64,000 nt of DNA from Rhodococcoides kyotonense (GCF_001645385.1 NZ_LVHI01000032.1:1-64000); one strand, 5' to 3'. Positions 45,499 to 55,684 are shown, numbered from the stretch's first letter. Numbers and translations: made by a program. Notes: generated by a model not told the origin, from the letters alone.

Positions 45499-46019
45499 AA
45501 ATCGAACCTGGCACCGCGGCTACCGCCAACCACAGCACCCACACGACAGCTTGCGCCCGCCTGCATCCGCGCGGCACCGAACTCAGAAGCCACTCGGAGT
45601 TGACCAACCTTCGCCGCCACCCGCAGCGGCAGGGCAGGGGAGGACCGAGCCACGGTTTATTGTTCACCCTCGTTCGGACACCGCCCCACCCGACCACAAC
45701 GCATCCACGCCCAGTCAGCTCGAGGCGTTGTTCCGGCGAAGTCGTTCGCACACCTCGAGACAACACCGTCGGCGCCACTCGAAACTTTGAGCACACTCCA
45801 GTAGCTCGTTCATGGGCGAGGACTGACCATACAGACGCTTGGCTTCCGACACCATCTCTGTACACACATCCGAGATCGGTGTGTGCGTCGACGCATCCGC
45901 CGGCGAAGTAAGGAAGACGTGCCACGAGACTGCCCGCACATGCAGCCCGCTCGATCGAGAGTGCCAACCACGAAGCGCCAACGAGCTACGCTGCGACACA
46001 CCCGCTCTTACCGGACGCG

Positions 46020-46033
46020 GTTTCACGTGAAAC
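46020..46033. promoter_or_regulatory. parS: parS site 8 (perfect)
   Basis: GTTTCACGTGAAAC. Confidence 0.92.
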
Positions 46034-46129
46034 CGAAAGACCTCAGCCCACGACGTTTGGCATCCACCTCCACGCGCTGAAATCGCGTCTCAACCCCGAA
46101 TTCTCGCGACCCAGGGCCTAGGCGCGCAT

Positions 46130-46142
46130 CGTCACTGTGACG
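46130..46142. promoter_or_regulatory. 13-bp palindrome, copy 2 (between parS sites 8 and 9)
   Basis: CGTCAC-T-GTGACG, the exact reverse complement of 41004-41016, 17 bp before parS site 9. Confidence 0.4.
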
Positions 46143-46158
46143 TTTCGCCGCATCGCGC

Positions 46159-46172
46159 GTTTCACGTGAAAC
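46159..46172. promoter_or_regulatory. parS: parS site 9 (perfect)
   Basis: GTTTCACGTGAAAC, the copy nearest oriC. Confidence 0.92.
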
Positions 46173-46304
46173 CAGGGCGTGATCGAACTACATGCATGCA
46201 ATTCCACCGCACGATTTGATCGACAGCGGAGCGGAATGCGGTTCGCATCGTGTGGGCGGCGATAGGCATCGCATCAGCGAGTGGCATCGAAACCCGGAAA
46301 CGAC

Positions 46305-46334
46305 GAAGGCCCCCAACCGGAGTCGGGGGCCTTC
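46305..46334 (-). terminator. Terminator of the rpmH-rnpA-yidD-yidC-jag operon
   Basis: GAAGGCCCCC (46305-46314) pairs with GGGGGCCTTC (46325-46334) over a 10-nt loop, 18 nt after the jag stop on the minus strand. Confidence 0.8.
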
Positions 46335-46352
46335 CAGGTGTCGGGGTGATCG

Positions 46353-46985
46353 TCAGGCTTTGACGACAACCACTCGCCGTGACGGTTCGACGCCAGTGCT
46401 CTCGCTCTCGACGCCGTCGATCTTGGCGACCGCGTCGTGCACGATCTTGCGCTCGAACGGTGTCATCGGGGCGAGTTCCTCGCGCTCGCCGCTCTCGAGC
46501 ACGCGGCGCGCAGCCTCCACACCCAAGGTGCTCAGCTCGCTCCGACGCCCAGCGCGCCAGCCGGCGACGTCGAGCATCAGCTTGCTGCGCTCACCGGTCG
46601 ACTGTTGAACCGCGAGACGCGTCAGCTCCTGGAGCGCGTCGAGCACCTCACCCTTCCGTCCGACGAGCTTGCTCAGATCGTTGCCGCCGTCGATGCTGAC
46701 GATCGCTCGGTCGCCCTCGACATCCAGGTCGATGTCACCGTCGAAGTCGAGAACGTCGAGAAGCTGCTCGAGGTAGTCGCCGGCGATCTCGCCCTCTTCG
46801 ACCAAGTAGTCCTCGGCATCCTCGTCGTCATCGATCGCGTCGTCGATCGTCTCGTCGACGGCGGCCTTCTTCACGGCCTCGTCTTCGACTGTCTTGTCGG
46901 CTTCGACTGCCACGACCTCACCAGCTCCGTCCCCAGCGTTCACTGCGTTGTCCGTACTCGTTGTTTCTTCGGTATCTGCAGGCAT
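46353..46985 (-). CDS. jag: Jag/KhpB-like RNA-binding protein (KH and R3H domains)
   Basis: 210 aa. A long acidic N-terminus (1-60, e.g. DDDEDAEDYLVEEGE) precedes a KH-like domain (about 65-135, with GRKGEVLDALQELTRLAV) and an R3H domain (about 140-208, LAPMTPFERKIVHDAVAKIDGVESESTG). It probably binds RNA and works with the cell-division and cell-wall machinery; in Firmicutes KhpB/Jag controls elongation. The ATG at 46985 starts 28 nt after yidC on the minus strand. Confidence 0.92.
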   Translation of the reverse strand: MPADTEETTSTDNAVNAGDGAGEVVAVEADKTVEDEAVKKAAVDETIDDAIDDDEDAEDYLVEEGEIAGDYLEQLLDVLDFDGDIDLDVEGDRAIVSIDGGNDLSKLVGRKGEVLDALQELTRLAVQQSTGERSKLMLDVAGWRAGRRSELSTLGVEAARRVLESGEREELAPMTPFERKIVHDAVAKIDGVESESTGVEPSRRVVVVKA

Positions 46986-47013
46986 CTTCGTCCCTTGTCG
47001 TCGATCGAGCCGC

Positions 47014-48129
47014 TCAGCGCCGCTTGCGCTTGGGCCTGTTGCGGTTCGGCTGCGGGCGCTGTCCCTTGGGACGCGCTGCCCCGTTTCCACCTGCCGGGGG
47101 AGTGCTGTCCGACGGGTTCGCTTCGACGTCGGACGTTCCATCCTGCTCGGCTGCGTCCACGACTGGAGGAGGAGTCATCTTCGAGAGCTTGGGCCTGGCA
47201 CCGGGCTTCGGCTTGGTGACCGGCTTGACGCCCGGCTTCGGCGCGTTCTCGGTGCGCTTCTCGAGGGCGAGCTTCTTCTTCTCTTCTTCCTCACGGTCGA
47301 TCTTGCCGAACACGAGGTGCTGCTGGCCGTAGGTCCACAGGTTGTTCGACACCCAGTAGAGCAGGATGGCGATGGGCAGGAACGCACCGAATACGAGAAC
47401 ACCGAGCGGGAAGACATACAACGCAAGCTTGTTCATGATTGCGGACTGCGGATTGGCCGCTGCGGCCTCACTCTGGCGAGCGACGGATGCACGCGAGTTG
47501 AGGTGCGTGGCCACGGCCGCGATGACCATGAGCGGAACCGACACCGCGACGATCGTCCAGACCGACGGGACGCCGAGGCCGAGTTCGGGGTTGGCGAACG
47601 CCTCGAGCTGCGTCTTCGGCATCGTGATCCACGCCGAGATCGGTGCGCCGAACAGACGGGCGTCGAGGAACGAGTTCACGTCCTCCACGTTGAAGGCGTA
47701 GTTCGGCAGGGTGCGGTTGACCGCCGGATCCAGGCCTAGCTGACCTACGCCGGTACCCGTTCGGTTGAACGAACGAAGCACATGGAACAGGCCGATGAAC
47801 ACCGGAGCCTGGGCCAGGACCGGGAGGCAACCCATGATCGGGTTGAATCCGTGTTCCTTCTGCAGCTTCTGCATCTCGACGGCCATGCGCTGCTTGTCTT
47901 TGCCGTACTTCTTCTGCAGGGCTTTGATCTGCGGCTGCAGCTCCTGCATCTGACGCGTCGTACGAACCTGCTTGACGAAGGGCTTGTACAGAATCAGTCG
48001 CAGAGTGAACACCAGGAACATCACGGACAGCGCCCACGCGAATCCGTTGTCGGCACCCAGAACGGCACCGAATACCTTGTGCCACACCCAGAGAATCCAG
48101 GAGACCGGGTAATAAATGAAATCGAGCAC
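47014..48129 (-). CDS. yidC: Membrane protein insertase YidC
   Basis: 371-aa Oxa1/Alb3-type insertase without the large periplasmic domain of Gram-negative YidC. Five helices: N-terminal [15 protein letters not shown], the core [19 protein letters not shown] with a positive residue in the groove, a coiled hairpin ([20 protein letters not shown]), [24 protein letters not shown], and the last pair around 195-275. A long basic/proline C-tail (about 290-371) can contact ribosomes. Inserts membrane proteins with or without SecYEG. Confidence 0.96.
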   Translation of the reverse strand: MLDFIYYPVSWILWVWHKVFGAVLGADNGFAWALSVMFLVFTLRLILYKPFVKQVRTTRQMQELQPQIKALQKKYGKDKQRMAVEMQKLQKEHGFNPIMGCLPVLAQAPVFIGLFHVLRSFNRTGTGVGQLGLDPAVNRTLPNYAFNVEDVNSFLDARLFGAPISAWITMPKTQLEAFANPELGLGVPSVWTIVAVSVPLMVIAAVATHLNSRASVARQSEAAAANPQSAIMNKLALYVFPLGVLVFGAFLPIAILLYWVSNNLWTYGQQHLVFGKIDREEEEKKKLALEKRTENAPKPGVKPVTKPKPGARPKLSKMTPPPVVDAAEQDGTSDVEANPSDSTPPAGGNGAARPKGQRPQPNRNRPKRKRR

Positions 48130-48133
48130 GGCT

Positions 48134-48472
48134 CTATGTACTCCTCTGTTCGTCCACTCTCACGAGATCGTGGCTTTCTTCGGTCGAAGTCTGTTCGGTT
48201 GTCGCCGGCGAGGCGCGACGCCATGAGCCGCGTTCGGGAACCGGATCCCACCCTCCAGGGTGCCAGGGTGCACATTTCAGCAACCGGACAACGGACAACA
48301 GAGAGCCTTTGATCGCACCGTGGGTTCTCAACGCGTCGACTGCGTACTCACTGCACGTAGGTGAAAAACGGCAGGTGGGCAGCCTCAGCGGAGACACATA
48401 GGTGCGGTACAGCTCGATACAGAAGATCAGCGCCCGCGCGGGAAGCGAGCGGACGGCGCGAAGCAGCGTCAT
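48134..48472 (-). CDS. yidD: Membrane protein insertion efficiency factor YidD
   Basis: 112 aa. The typical YidD core is seen: [38 protein letters not shown]...[17 protein letters not shown] with the conserved cysteines. Assists YidC. Overlaps the rnpA stop by 4 nt and ends 4 nt before the yidC start. Confidence 0.95.
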   Translation of the reverse strand: MTLLRAVRSLPARALIFCIELYRTYVSPLRLPTCRFSPTCSEYAVDALRTHGAIKGSLLSVVRLLKCAPWHPGGWDPVPERGSWRRASPATTEQTSTEESHDLVRVDEQRST

Positions 48473-48849
48473 GAGCGCGCGTCTTTCGCCGGGTCGATGT
48501 ACCCCAGCTTCTTCAAGCCCGAACGAACTTGGCGCTGTAGGTCACTCGAGGACAGATCGGCTGCGCCCGGAAGAGCTCGGATGACGACGTCGCTGGTGGC
48601 GGGCACCTCGAGCATCACCTCAGCGCAGATATGCCGAAGCCGGCGTGCAACTCGATGACGAGTTACCGCCGGCCCGACAGCTTTACTGACGATCAATCCG
48701 AACCTCGAAGCACCGGGGCTGACGACAGTGTTCTCGTCGTCACGCGCGAACGCGTGAACGACCAGGTCTTGTCTACCCATGCGGCGGCCTCGACGCATCA
48801 CACGTGAGAAATCAGCGCTGCGATGCAATCTGTGCGGCTCAGGCAACAC
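48469..48849 (-). CDS. rnpA: Ribonuclease P protein component
   Basis: 126 aa. LHRSADFSRVMRRGRRMGR at the N-terminus and the signature SKAVGPAVTRHRVARRLRHI (about residues 54-73). Binds RNase P RNA for tRNA 5' maturation. GTG start; yidD overlaps its stop. Confidence 0.95.
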   Translation of the reverse strand: MLPEPHRLHRSADFSRVMRRGRRMGRQDLVVHAFARDDENTVVSPGASRFGLIVSKAVGPAVTRHRVARRLRHICAEVMLEVPATSDVVIRALPGAADLSSSDLQRQVRSGLKKLGYIDPAKDARS

Positions 48850-48881
48850 CCCGAGCTCCGTACGTTCGGACGAACAATGAA

Positions 48882-49025
48882 TTAAGCGGTGAGTTCCTTG
48901 CGGCCCTTACCACGGCGTGCAGAGACGATTGCACGACCTGCACGCGTACGCATACGAAGACGAAAGCCATGAACACGCGCGCGGCGTCGGTTGTTCGGCT
49001 GGAACGTCCGCTTGCCCTTGGCCAC
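48882..49025 (-). CDS. rpmH: Ribosomal protein L34
   Basis: 47 aa, highly basic: [20 protein letters not shown] and [25 protein letters not shown] start with GAGGAG upstream. First gene of the rpmH-rnpA-yidD-yidC-jag operon. Note the zinc-independent form without cysteines. Confidence 0.97.
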   Translation of the reverse strand: MAKGKRTFQPNNRRRARVHGFRLRMRTRAGRAIVSARRGKGRKELTA

Positions 49026-49253
49026 GGTGAACACTCCTCGAAAATCATTGACGCCCGAAGGCGTCGGCAACGGTGGTAACGAGTTCGGTCGAACTCCAAT
49101 TACATCCCCGAGCGAGAAATCCGAGTAACCACAGACTGTATGCAGCCAGCAAGCATCGGCCACCTCGCCTTGGGTGACTGTTCGAGAGTACTGATCGACT
49201 TGGCGGTGGTCAAACTCGTCGAATGTACGCCCTCGGGACTACATCCGTGTAAT

Positions 49254-49262
49254 TCATCCACA
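49254..49262 (+). promoter_or_regulatory. DnaA box, one mismatch
   Basis: TCATCCACA against TTATCCACA. Confidence 0.5.
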
Positions 49263-49432
49263 CCCATGGGGAGAACGGTGTGTGTATAAACGCATTCGGA
49301 CGCGTGTCCTCCGTTACTCACAGGGCAAGCCCATAACTCGAGTCTGCCGGTTTCACCTAAAGCAGCAGGTCAAGGCCGGACAACCGCACGGATACGGCCG
49401 GCGAGCCCCTGTCCGGGTGACAACGATGTCGT

Positions 49433-49441
49433 TAATCCACA
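49433..49441 (+). promoter_or_regulatory. DnaA box, one mismatch
   Basis: TAATCCACA; it forms a head-to-head pair with the next box. Confidence 0.55.
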
Positions 49442-49443
49442 CC

Positions 49444-49452
49444 TGTGGATAA
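49444..49452 (-). promoter_or_regulatory. DnaA box, perfect
   Basis: TGTGGATAA, the complement of TTATCCACA, 177 nt before the dnaA start. Confidence 0.8.
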
Positions 49453-49628
49453 TTGTGTGGAAACACGGGCCAGGTGGCATATTCGTATCCGGCACGTGTG
49501 CACTGCTCGACTGTGAATCCCCCGAAGAACGTCGCTGAGAGGGGACGATAGCCGAATTCGGCGTGACGCGGGTGGGAAAAGATCATCGGATTCAGCCGGT
49601 TGACAGCACTGTTCGAATGGGAGGCACC

Positions 49629-51161
49629 GTGAACGACGATCCGGGTGCGCTGGCGCGCGTCTGGCCTGAGGTTGTCACGGAGTTGACGTCCGATCGGCAC
49701 GGCGGCCCAGACCTGACCAAGGGACAGAAGGCCTGGCTGGCGTTGGTCGAACCGCTCACGCTCACGCAAGGCTTCGCGCTGCTCGCGGTCCCCTCGTCCT
49801 TCGCGCAAGAAGCCATCGAGAGGGATCTCCGCGAACCGATCCTGCACGCACTCGGCCGTCACCTCGGCCAGGGTGTCGAGGGCCTCGGCGTCCGTATCTC
49901 GGCTCCCGAGGAGGACAAGCACGAGACCGAACGTGCGTCGTACCCTGAAACTCCCAGTTCACCGACCTACCGTCGTCGGTTCCTGACCAGCACCGACGAC
50001 GAACCGTCGGATTCCGAGACGGCGGACTACGAGGAAGTCGACGACGACGGTGACGCTCTGACGAGCGTGCAGAACTCGTGGCCGACCTACTTCACCAAGC
50101 CACCCGAGACGACAACTCCTCCCGCGGGCGCCGGCAGCTTGAACGCGAAGTACACGTTCGACACCTTCGTCATCGGCGCTTCCAACCGATTCGCGCACGC
50201 GGCCGCCGTCGCGATCGCCGAAGCGCCCGCCCGCGCCTACAACCCGTTGTTCGTCTGGGGCGCGTCGGGTCTGGGCAAGACTCACCTGCTCCATGCGGCC
50301 GGTCACTATGCTCAACGCCTCTTCCCGGGCATGCGCGTGAAGTACGTCTCGACCGAGGAGTTCACGAACGACTTCATCAACAGTCTTCGTGACGACCGCA
50401 AGGTCGCGTTCAAGCGCCGCTACCGCGAAACGGATGTCCTTCTGGTCGACGACATCCAGTTCATCGAGGGCAAGGAAGGTATCCAGGAGGAGTTCTTCCA
50501 CACCTTCAACACACTGCATAACGCGAACAAGCAGATCGTCGTCTCGTCGGATCGTCCTCCGAAGCAGCTGGCCACCCTCGAGGAACGCCTGCGTACCCGG
50601 TTCGAATGGGGCCTGATCACCGATGTTCAGCCGCCGGAACTCGAGACCCGCATCGCCATCCTCAGCAAGAAGGCGAGGATGGACCGGCTCGACGTGCCGC
50701 ACGACGTCCTCGAGCTGATCGCCAGCCGTATCGAGCGCAACATTCGTGAACTCGAGGGTGCGCTCATCCGCGTCACCGCGTTCGCGTCGCTCAACGGACA
50801 GGCTCTGGATCTGACGCTCGCCGAAGTGGTCCTCCGCGATCTGATGCCGGACTCCTCGAGCCTCGAGATCAACGCGGCGACGATCATGGCCGTCACCGCC
50901 GAGTACTTCGACACCACGATCGACGACCTGTGCGGGCCGGGTAAGGCCAGGGCACTGGCCATGGCCCGTCAGATCGCGATGTATCTGTGCCGCGAGCTCA
51001 CCGATCTCTCGCTGCCCAAGATCGGCCAGACCTTCGGTAGGGACCACACCACCGTCATGTACGCCGACAAGAAGATTCGCAAGGAGATGACCGAGCGTCG
51101 CAAGGTCTACGACCAGGTACAGGAGCTGACGGCTCGCATCAAACAGCGTTCCAAGCGCTGA
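49629..51161 (+). CDS. dnaA: Chromosomal replication initiator DnaA
   Basis: 510 aa. Domain I (about 1-90), an acidic low-complexity domain II (about 92-172), AAA+ domain III with Walker [10 protein letters not shown] (211-219), Walker B LLVDDIQF and the arginine-finger region, and the DNA-binding domain IV with [14 protein letters not shown] near the C-terminus. GTG at 49629 preceded by GGGAGG; a longer in-frame reading from 49563 lacks a ribosome site. Confidence 0.98.
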   Translation: MNDDPGALARVWPEVVTELTSDRHGGPDLTKGQKAWLALVEPLTLTQGFALLAVPSSFAQEAIERDLREPILHALGRHLGQGVEGLGVRISAPEEDKHETERASYPETPSSPTYRRRFLTSTDDEPSDSETADYEEVDDDGDALTSVQNSWPTYFTKPPETTTPPAGAGSLNAKYTFDTFVIGASNRFAHAAAVAIAEAPARAYNPLFVWGASGLGKTHLLHAAGHYAQRLFPGMRVKYVSTEEFTNDFINSLRDDRKVAFKRRYRETDVLLVDDIQFIEGKEGIQEEFFHTFNTLHNANKQIVVSSDRPPKQLATLEERLRTRFEWGLITDVQPPELETRIAILSKKARMDRLDVPHDVLELIASRIERNIRELEGALIRVTAFASLNGQALDLTLAEVVLRDLMPDSSSLEINAATIMAVTAEYFDTTIDDLCGPGKARALAMARQIAMYLCRELTDLSLPKIGQTFGRDHTTVMYADKKIRKEMTERRKVYDQVQELTARIKQRSKR

Positions 51162-51175
51162 CGTTTCTCGTCCCG

Positions 51176-51215
51176 ACGCCGGGCGGACCCCCTCGAGAGA
51201 GGATCCGTCCGGCGT
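51176..51215 (+). terminator. Hairpin after dnaA
   Basis: ACGCCGGGCGGA (51176-51187) and TCCGTCCGGCGT (51204-51215) pair at 11 of 12 positions, 14 nt after the dnaA stop. Confidence 0.6.
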
Positions 51216-51288
51216 TTCTCGTATGCGGGCGCCCCTCGAGAGACGTTCTCGGAAACTTTTTTCGGGGTGGTCTCCAATGATTCACACC

Positions 51289-51297
51289 TGTGGATAA
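51289..51297 (-). promoter_or_regulatory. DnaA box, perfect
   Basis: TGTGGATAA, complement of TTATCCACA, in oriC. Confidence 0.85.
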
Positions 51298-51300
51298 GCA

Positions 51301-51309
51301 TGTGGAGAA
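51301..51309 (-). promoter_or_regulatory. DnaA box, one mismatch
   Basis: TGTGGAGAA; 12 bp from the start of the previous box on the same strand. Confidence 0.6.
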
Positions 51310-51358
51310 ACGCGCTCTTCTGGGGATGGACTGTGGGAGGCTGTGAACCGTTTGTGAT

Positions 51359-51367
51359 TCGTCCACA
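51359..51367 (+). promoter_or_regulatory. DnaA box, one mismatch
   Basis: TCGTCCACA against TTGTCCACA, opposite orientation to the previous two. Confidence 0.55.
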
Positions 51368-51721
51368 AGCTTCCCCATCGCAACCGCCGATTGGTCCCGA
51401 ATTCATCCCCACGACACCACGCCGAGCGACCAGCGGCTCGAGGGGCGAGTGCACAGATTCCACAGGACCTATTAATACGAAGAATTTCTCTTGAAGGGAT
51501 CTTCTTTGAAAACAGGTATTGGGGACAGATCCCCTCACAGCCCCTCGTCGACGCGTCCGAGCGCGCCAGGTTCGGCTTTCCAAGTTGGTCGCAAAGGGCA
51601 TACGGTGTGCATCTGCCGGTTGTGTCAGACTCAGTGATGCACCGGTGCCCTCGAGTGCCCCGCACTCACCGAAGACCCTTCTTCGTGACGAACCGCCCCG
51701 ACCGAGAGGAAATGCCGAGCG

Positions 51722-52906
51722 ATGGAGCTTGGAAGTCTGAAGTTTCGCGTTGCTCGTGAAGATTTCTCCGATTCCGTTGCGTGGGTAGCGCGAAGCCTGC
51801 CGTCCCGGCCGCCAGTTCCTGTCCTCGGTGGAGTTCTTCTCGCTGCAGACGAGCAGGGCTTGACCGTGTCGGGCTTCGACTACGAGGTGTCCGCGCAGGT
51901 CCGGGTGTCCGCCGAGGTATCGACCGCAGGCAAGGCACTGGTCTCGGGCAAGCTCCTGGCGGACATCACGAAGTCGCTTCCGAACAAGCCCGTCGACGTC
52001 GGCGTCGACGGAACCAGGGTGCTCATCACGTGCGGTAGCGCGAAGTTCTCGCTGCCGACGATGCCTGTCGAGGATTACCCTCAGCTACCGGAACTGCCGA
52101 CGCAGACCGGATCCGTCGCCAACGATGTCTTCTCCGAGGCCATCTCCCAGGTCGCCGTCGCCGCCGGACGCGACGACACGCTGCCGATGCTGACCGGCAT
52201 CCGCGTCGAGATCCACGGCACGACCGTGGTCCTCGCGGCGACCGACCGATTCCGTCTGGCCGTCCGCGAGCTCGAGTGGATGCCGGCGAACGGCGAGACC
52301 AAGACCGAAGTTCTGATCCCGGCCAAGACTCTGTCCGAATCCGCAAAGACGTTGGGCGGCAACGCGAATTCGCCCGTCGAGCTCGCTCTCGGTTCCGGGT
52401 CGTCCGTCGGCGCCGACGGTCTTCTCGGCATCATCAGCGAGGGTCGCCGCACGACGACCAGGCTTCTCGACGCCGACTTCCCGAAGTTCCGTCAGCTCCT
52501 GCCCGCGGAACACACCGCTGTGGCCGTCGTCGAGGTCGCTCCCCTCGTCGAGGCGATCAAACGTGTCGCTCTCGTCGCCGAGCGCGGCGCACAGGTTCGA
52601 CTCGAGTTCTCCGCCGAAGGTCTGCTGCTGTCGGCCGGTGGCGACGATGCAGGTCGCGCCGAGGAATCGCTGATGGCGGACTTCCAGGGTGAAGCGTTGA
52701 CCATCGCGTTCAACCCGGGCTACCTGATCGACGGATTGTCGTCGCTGCACAGCGAGAAGGTCACCTTCGGTTTCACCACTCCCAGTCGTCCTGCAGTTCT
52801 GCGGCCGACCGCCGATGATGAACTGGTACCCGACGCGTCGGGCAAGTTCGCAGCACCGCAGAGCGCGTACACGTACCTGCTGATGCCGGTTCGACTTCCG
52901 GGCTGA
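51722..52906 (+). CDS. dnaN: DNA polymerase III beta sliding clamp
   Basis: 394 aa, three similar domains of about 125-130 residues as expected for the clamp ([32 protein letters not shown]..., then the [13 protein letters not shown] repeat). The end [12 protein letters not shown] is the conserved C-terminus at the protein-binding groove. Encircles DNA and tethers Pol III. ATG start. Confidence 0.98.
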   Translation: MELGSLKFRVAREDFSDSVAWVARSLPSRPPVPVLGGVLLAADEQGLTVSGFDYEVSAQVRVSAEVSTAGKALVSGKLLADITKSLPNKPVDVGVDGTRVLITCGSAKFSLPTMPVEDYPQLPELPTQTGSVANDVFSEAISQVAVAAGRDDTLPMLTGIRVEIHGTTVVLAATDRFRLAVRELEWMPANGETKTEVLIPAKTLSESAKTLGGNANSPVELALGSGSSVGADGLLGIISEGRRTTTRLLDADFPKFRQLLPAEHTAVAVVEVAPLVEAIKRVALVAERGAQVRLEFSAEGLLLSAGGDDAGRAEESLMADFQGEALTIAFNPGYLIDGLSSLHSEKVTFGFTTPSRPAVLRPTADDELVPDASGKFAAPQSAYTYLLMPVRLPG

Positions 52907-52985
52907 TCGGGTACGGACTACGTGCGCCCGCCTTCGCCCGAAGGTGAACGCGCGAATGACCGCACACTAGAGAAGGACGTCTCTC

Positions 52986-53906
52986 ATGCAGCTGGGACTG
53001 GTCGGCCTCGGGAAAATGGGCTTCAACATGCGCGAGCGTCTTCGCGCACACGGCCACGAAGTGATCGGATACGACCCGCGACCCGAGGTCACCGATACGC
53101 CGTCGCTCGGCGATCTCGCTGCAGCGCTGACCGCGCCGCGCGTCGTCTGGGTGATGGTGCCCGCCGGCGACATCACGCGTGACACGATCACCTCGCTGCG
53201 TGACGTCCTCGAGGAGGGCGACCTGGTCATCGACGGCGGCAATTCCCGGTTCACCGACGACAGGATGAACGCCGACCTGCTCGCGGAGAAGGGCATCGGT
53301 TACATCGACGCCGGTGTGTCCGGCGGTGTGTGGGGTCTGAAGAACGGCTACGGCCTCATGGTCGGTGGCTCCGAGGCCGACGTCGAGCGCGCAATTCCGA
53401 TCTTCGACGCGTTGCGCCCGGAAGGCGAGCGCGCCGACGGTTTCGTCCATGCCGGGCCCGTCGGTGCAGGCCACTACTCGAAGATGGTGCACAACGGCAT
53501 CGAGTACGGGTTGATGCAGGCGTACGCCGAGGGCTACGAACTCCTCGAGGCGGAAGACCTGGTCCAGGACGTGCACGGCGTCCTTCGTGCGTGGAGTCAG
53601 GGCACCGTCGTGCGGTCCTGGCTGCTCGATCTGCTCGTTCAGGCACTCGCTCAGGACCCGGAGTTCCGCGAGATCTCCGGGTACACAGAGGATTCCGGCG
53701 AAGGACGGTGGACCGTCGAGGAAGCGATCCGACACGCTGTCCCGGCTCCGGTGATTTCCGCGGCGCTGTTCGCGCGGTTCGCGTCGCGCCAGGAGGATTC
53801 GCCGGCGATGAAGGCAGTGTCCGCGCTGCGCAACCAGTTCGGCGGGCACGCCGTCAAACGAGCCACCACCGAAGAGACGTTGCGCGCTCCCGACCCGAAG
53901 AAATAA
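52986..53906 (+). CDS. gnd: 6-phosphogluconate dehydrogenase, short NAD(P)-type
   Basis: 306 aa, the shorter GndA/YqeC class. NAD(P) loop GLVGLGKMGFNM (about residues 4-15), VMVPAGDITRDTI, IDGGNSRFTDD, GVSGGVWGLKNGYGLMVGG with the substrate/catalytic motifs, GAGHYSKMVHNGIEYGLMQ with the catalytic lysine. Produces ribulose 5-phosphate, CO2 and NAD(P)H. Sits between dnaN and recF and ends 3 nt before recF, as in mycobacteria. Confidence 0.95.
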   Translation: MQLGLVGLGKMGFNMRERLRAHGHEVIGYDPRPEVTDTPSLGDLAAALTAPRVVWVMVPAGDITRDTITSLRDVLEEGDLVIDGGNSRFTDDRMNADLLAEKGIGYIDAGVSGGVWGLKNGYGLMVGGSEADVERAIPIFDALRPEGERADGFVHAGPVGAGHYSKMVHNGIEYGLMQAYAEGYELLEAEDLVQDVHGVLRAWSQGTVVRSWLLDLLVQALAQDPEFREISGYTEDSGEGRWTVEEAIRHAVPAPVISAALFARFASRQEDSPAMKAVSALRNQFGGHAVKRATTEETLRAPDPKK

Positions 53907-53909
53907 GCC

Positions 53910-55130
53910 TTGTTCGTTCGTTCTTTCTCCCTGCGTGATTTCCGATCGTGGGACGACGCCACCGTCGAACTCGAGCCGGGTTCGACGGTGTTCGTCGGGC
54001 CGAACGGGCACGGCAAGACGAACCTGCTCGAGTCGCTCGGATATCTGGCGACGCTGTCCTCGCATCGCGTCTCGTCGGACGCGCCGCTGATCAGAGCGGG
54101 TGCGGATCGTGCGTTCGCGAGCGCAACCGTCGTCAATCATGGTCGTGAGCTGACGATCGACGTCGAGATCCAGGACGGCAGGGCGAACAAGGCGCGCATG
54201 AACCGGTCACCGGTGCGTCGGCCGCGAGAGATTCTCGGTGTGCTGCACAGCGTGCTGTTCGCGCCCGAGGACTTGTCGCTCGTACGCGGCGACCCGGGTG
54301 ACCGACGTCGCTACCTCGACGAACTGATGACCACGCGCCGACCCCGAATGGCCGGTGTCCGAAGCGATTACGACAAGGTACTGCGTCAACGATCGGCGTT
54401 GTTGAAGACGGCGGGCGGTGCGTTGCGGCGAGGATCCTCCTCGAGCGATGGTGCGAGTGCTCTTGCGACGCTGGATGTATGGGACGGCCACCTCGCGGCG
54501 CACGGTGCGCAGCTGCTGGCGTCGCGCATCGGTGTGGTGCACGAGCTGACTCCGTATGTCGCAGAAGCATATTCGTCGATCGCGCCCGAGTCTCGACCCG
54601 CTGCGATCCGGTACCGTAGCAGCCTCGCCGACGCGCTACCTGCCGAATTCTCCGATCCGACACGCACTCCCGAGGCGGACGACGCCGATGTGTTGGAAGC
54701 TGCCTTCCTGCATCAACTTTCGGTGATGCGTCAGCGCGAGATCGAGCGCGGAGTTTGCCTCGTCGGACCGCATCGTGACGACCTGGAGCTGACGTTGGGC
54801 GATCAGCCCGCGAAAGGCTTTGCGAGCCACGGCGAATCGTGGTCCTTCGCGTTGTCGCTCCGACTGGCGTCGTTCGGTCTGCTTCGCGCGGAGGGCACGG
54901 ATCCGGTCCTGATGCTCGACGACGTGTTCGCCGAACTCGATCGTAAGCGTCGCAGTGCATTGGCGCGGGTTGCCGTCGATGCCGAACAGGTCTTGATCAC
55001 CGCGGCGGTGGCCGAGGACGTACCCCCGGAGCTCGAGGCGCGCCGCTGGGGAGTTGCTGCGCACCAGGAGGACACTGGTCGGGTGTCGAGGATCAGCGCG
55101 ATCGACGAGAGCGAAGGTGTGACGCCGTGA
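53910..55130 (+). CDS. recF: DNA replication/repair protein RecF
   Basis: 406-aa SMC-like ATPase. Walker [14 protein letters not shown] (about residues 31-43), the signature-like [10 protein letters not shown] and Walker [13 protein letters not shown] at the C-terminal half. Loads RecA at gaps with RecO/RecR. TTG start 3 nt after gnd; dciA begins 4 nt inside its stop. Confidence 0.97.
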   Translation: MFVRSFSLRDFRSWDDATVELEPGSTVFVGPNGHGKTNLLESLGYLATLSSHRVSSDAPLIRAGADRAFASATVVNHGRELTIDVEIQDGRANKARMNRSPVRRPREILGVLHSVLFAPEDLSLVRGDPGDRRRYLDELMTTRRPRMAGVRSDYDKVLRQRSALLKTAGGALRRGSSSSDGASALATLDVWDGHLAAHGAQLLASRIGVVHELTPYVAEAYSSIAPESRPAAIRYRSSLADALPAEFSDPTRTPEADDADVLEAAFLHQLSVMRQREIERGVCLVGPHRDDLELTLGDQPAKGFASHGESWSFALSLRLASFGLLRAEGTDPVLMLDDVFAELDRKRRSALARVAVDAEQVLITAAVAEDVPPELEARRWGVAAHQEDTGRVSRISAIDESEGVTP

Positions 55131-55684
55131 GCGACGACCAGGAAGCTGCACCGGAACCACAGCCCGAACTGCGCGGCGTCGACCTCGCGCGTCGTGCGCT
55201 CGAGGAGGTACGGGCGGCAGCGAAGGCGAGCGGCAAATCCGTCGGACAGGGTCGTTCGTCGCCGTTGGGTGGAATTCGCGCGCTCCGCGGTCGTCGCAAG
55301 CGAGGGTGGTCCGGTCCCGGTCCCGACGATCGGGATCCGCAGACGCTCGGGTCGCTGGCCGGCGCGATCGCGAAGAAGCGGGGATGGTCCGACAAGGTGG
55401 CCGAAGGAACCGTGTTGGGACGCTGGACGGCCGTCGTCGGAGACGACATCGCCTCGCACGCCACTCCGACGAAACTCGAGGACGGCGTGCTGAGCGTGTC
55501 CGCCGAGTCGACCGCGTGGGCGACTCAACTGCGGTTGATGCAGTCGCAGATCCTGGCCAAGATCGCGGCGGCCGTCGGACATGGTGTGGTGACGTCCCTG
55601 AAGATCACCGGTCCGGTCACCAAGAGCTGGCGGAAGGGCGAACGCCACATCAAAGGGCGCGGTCCACGCGACACGTACGGATAG
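55127..55684 (+). CDS. dciA: DciA-type helicase loader (DUF721)
   Basis: 185 aa. A long basic/low-complexity N-terminus is followed by the DUF721 core (about 85-165: [66 protein letters not shown]). DciA replaces DnaC to help load DnaB in bacteria such as this. GTG overlaps the recF stop by 4 nt. Confidence 0.93.
   Translation: MSDDQEAAPEPQPELRGVDLARRALEEVRAAAKASGKSVGQGRSSPLGGIRALRGRRKRGWSGPGPDDRDPQTLGSLAGAIAKKRGWSDKVAEGTVLGRWTAVVGDDIASHATPTKLEDGVLSVSAESTAWATQLRLMQSQILAKIAAAVGHGVVTSLKITGPVTKSWRKGERHIKGRGPRDTYG

Larger units (their letters stand above)
43835..46352. other. 2.5-kb gene-free parS cluster between rsmG and jag
   Basis: No convincing gene is present. The open frames found here are short on start signals, lack protein-like composition, overlap each other on both strands and simply read the parS palindrome (peptides FHVK or SRET). 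It contains eight parS sites, five perfect and three with one or two changes in the first bases, a run of eight G near 44326, one copy of the CGTCAC-N-GTGACG palindrome, and the jag-operon terminator at its right end. It looks like a centromere-like region; remnants of decayed genes cannot be excluded. Confidence 0.75.
49026..49628. other. rpmH-dnaA intergenic region (dnaA promoter side of the origin)
   Basis: 603 nt without a gene. It holds the divergent promoters of rpmH and dnaA and DnaA boxes near 49254, 49433 and 49444. TATAAA at 49284-49289 is a possible -10 element. No other gene or repeat seen. Confidence 0.7.
51162..51721. other. oriC: Chromosomal replication origin, oriC
   Basis: The dnaA-dnaN gap. 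Contains DnaA boxes at 51289-51297 (perfect), 51301-51309 and 51359-51367 (one mismatch each) and looser ones between. An AT-rich tract at about 51470-51516 (ATTAATACGAAGAATTTCTC... CTTTGAAAAC) is the best candidate unwinding element. The gap is also the dnaN promoter region. Confidence 0.85.

Noticed and set aside
49350..49363. GTTTCACCTAAAGC, a parS-like sequence before dnaA
   Set aside because: Only the left half matches; symmetry is lost, so it is not counted as a parS site.
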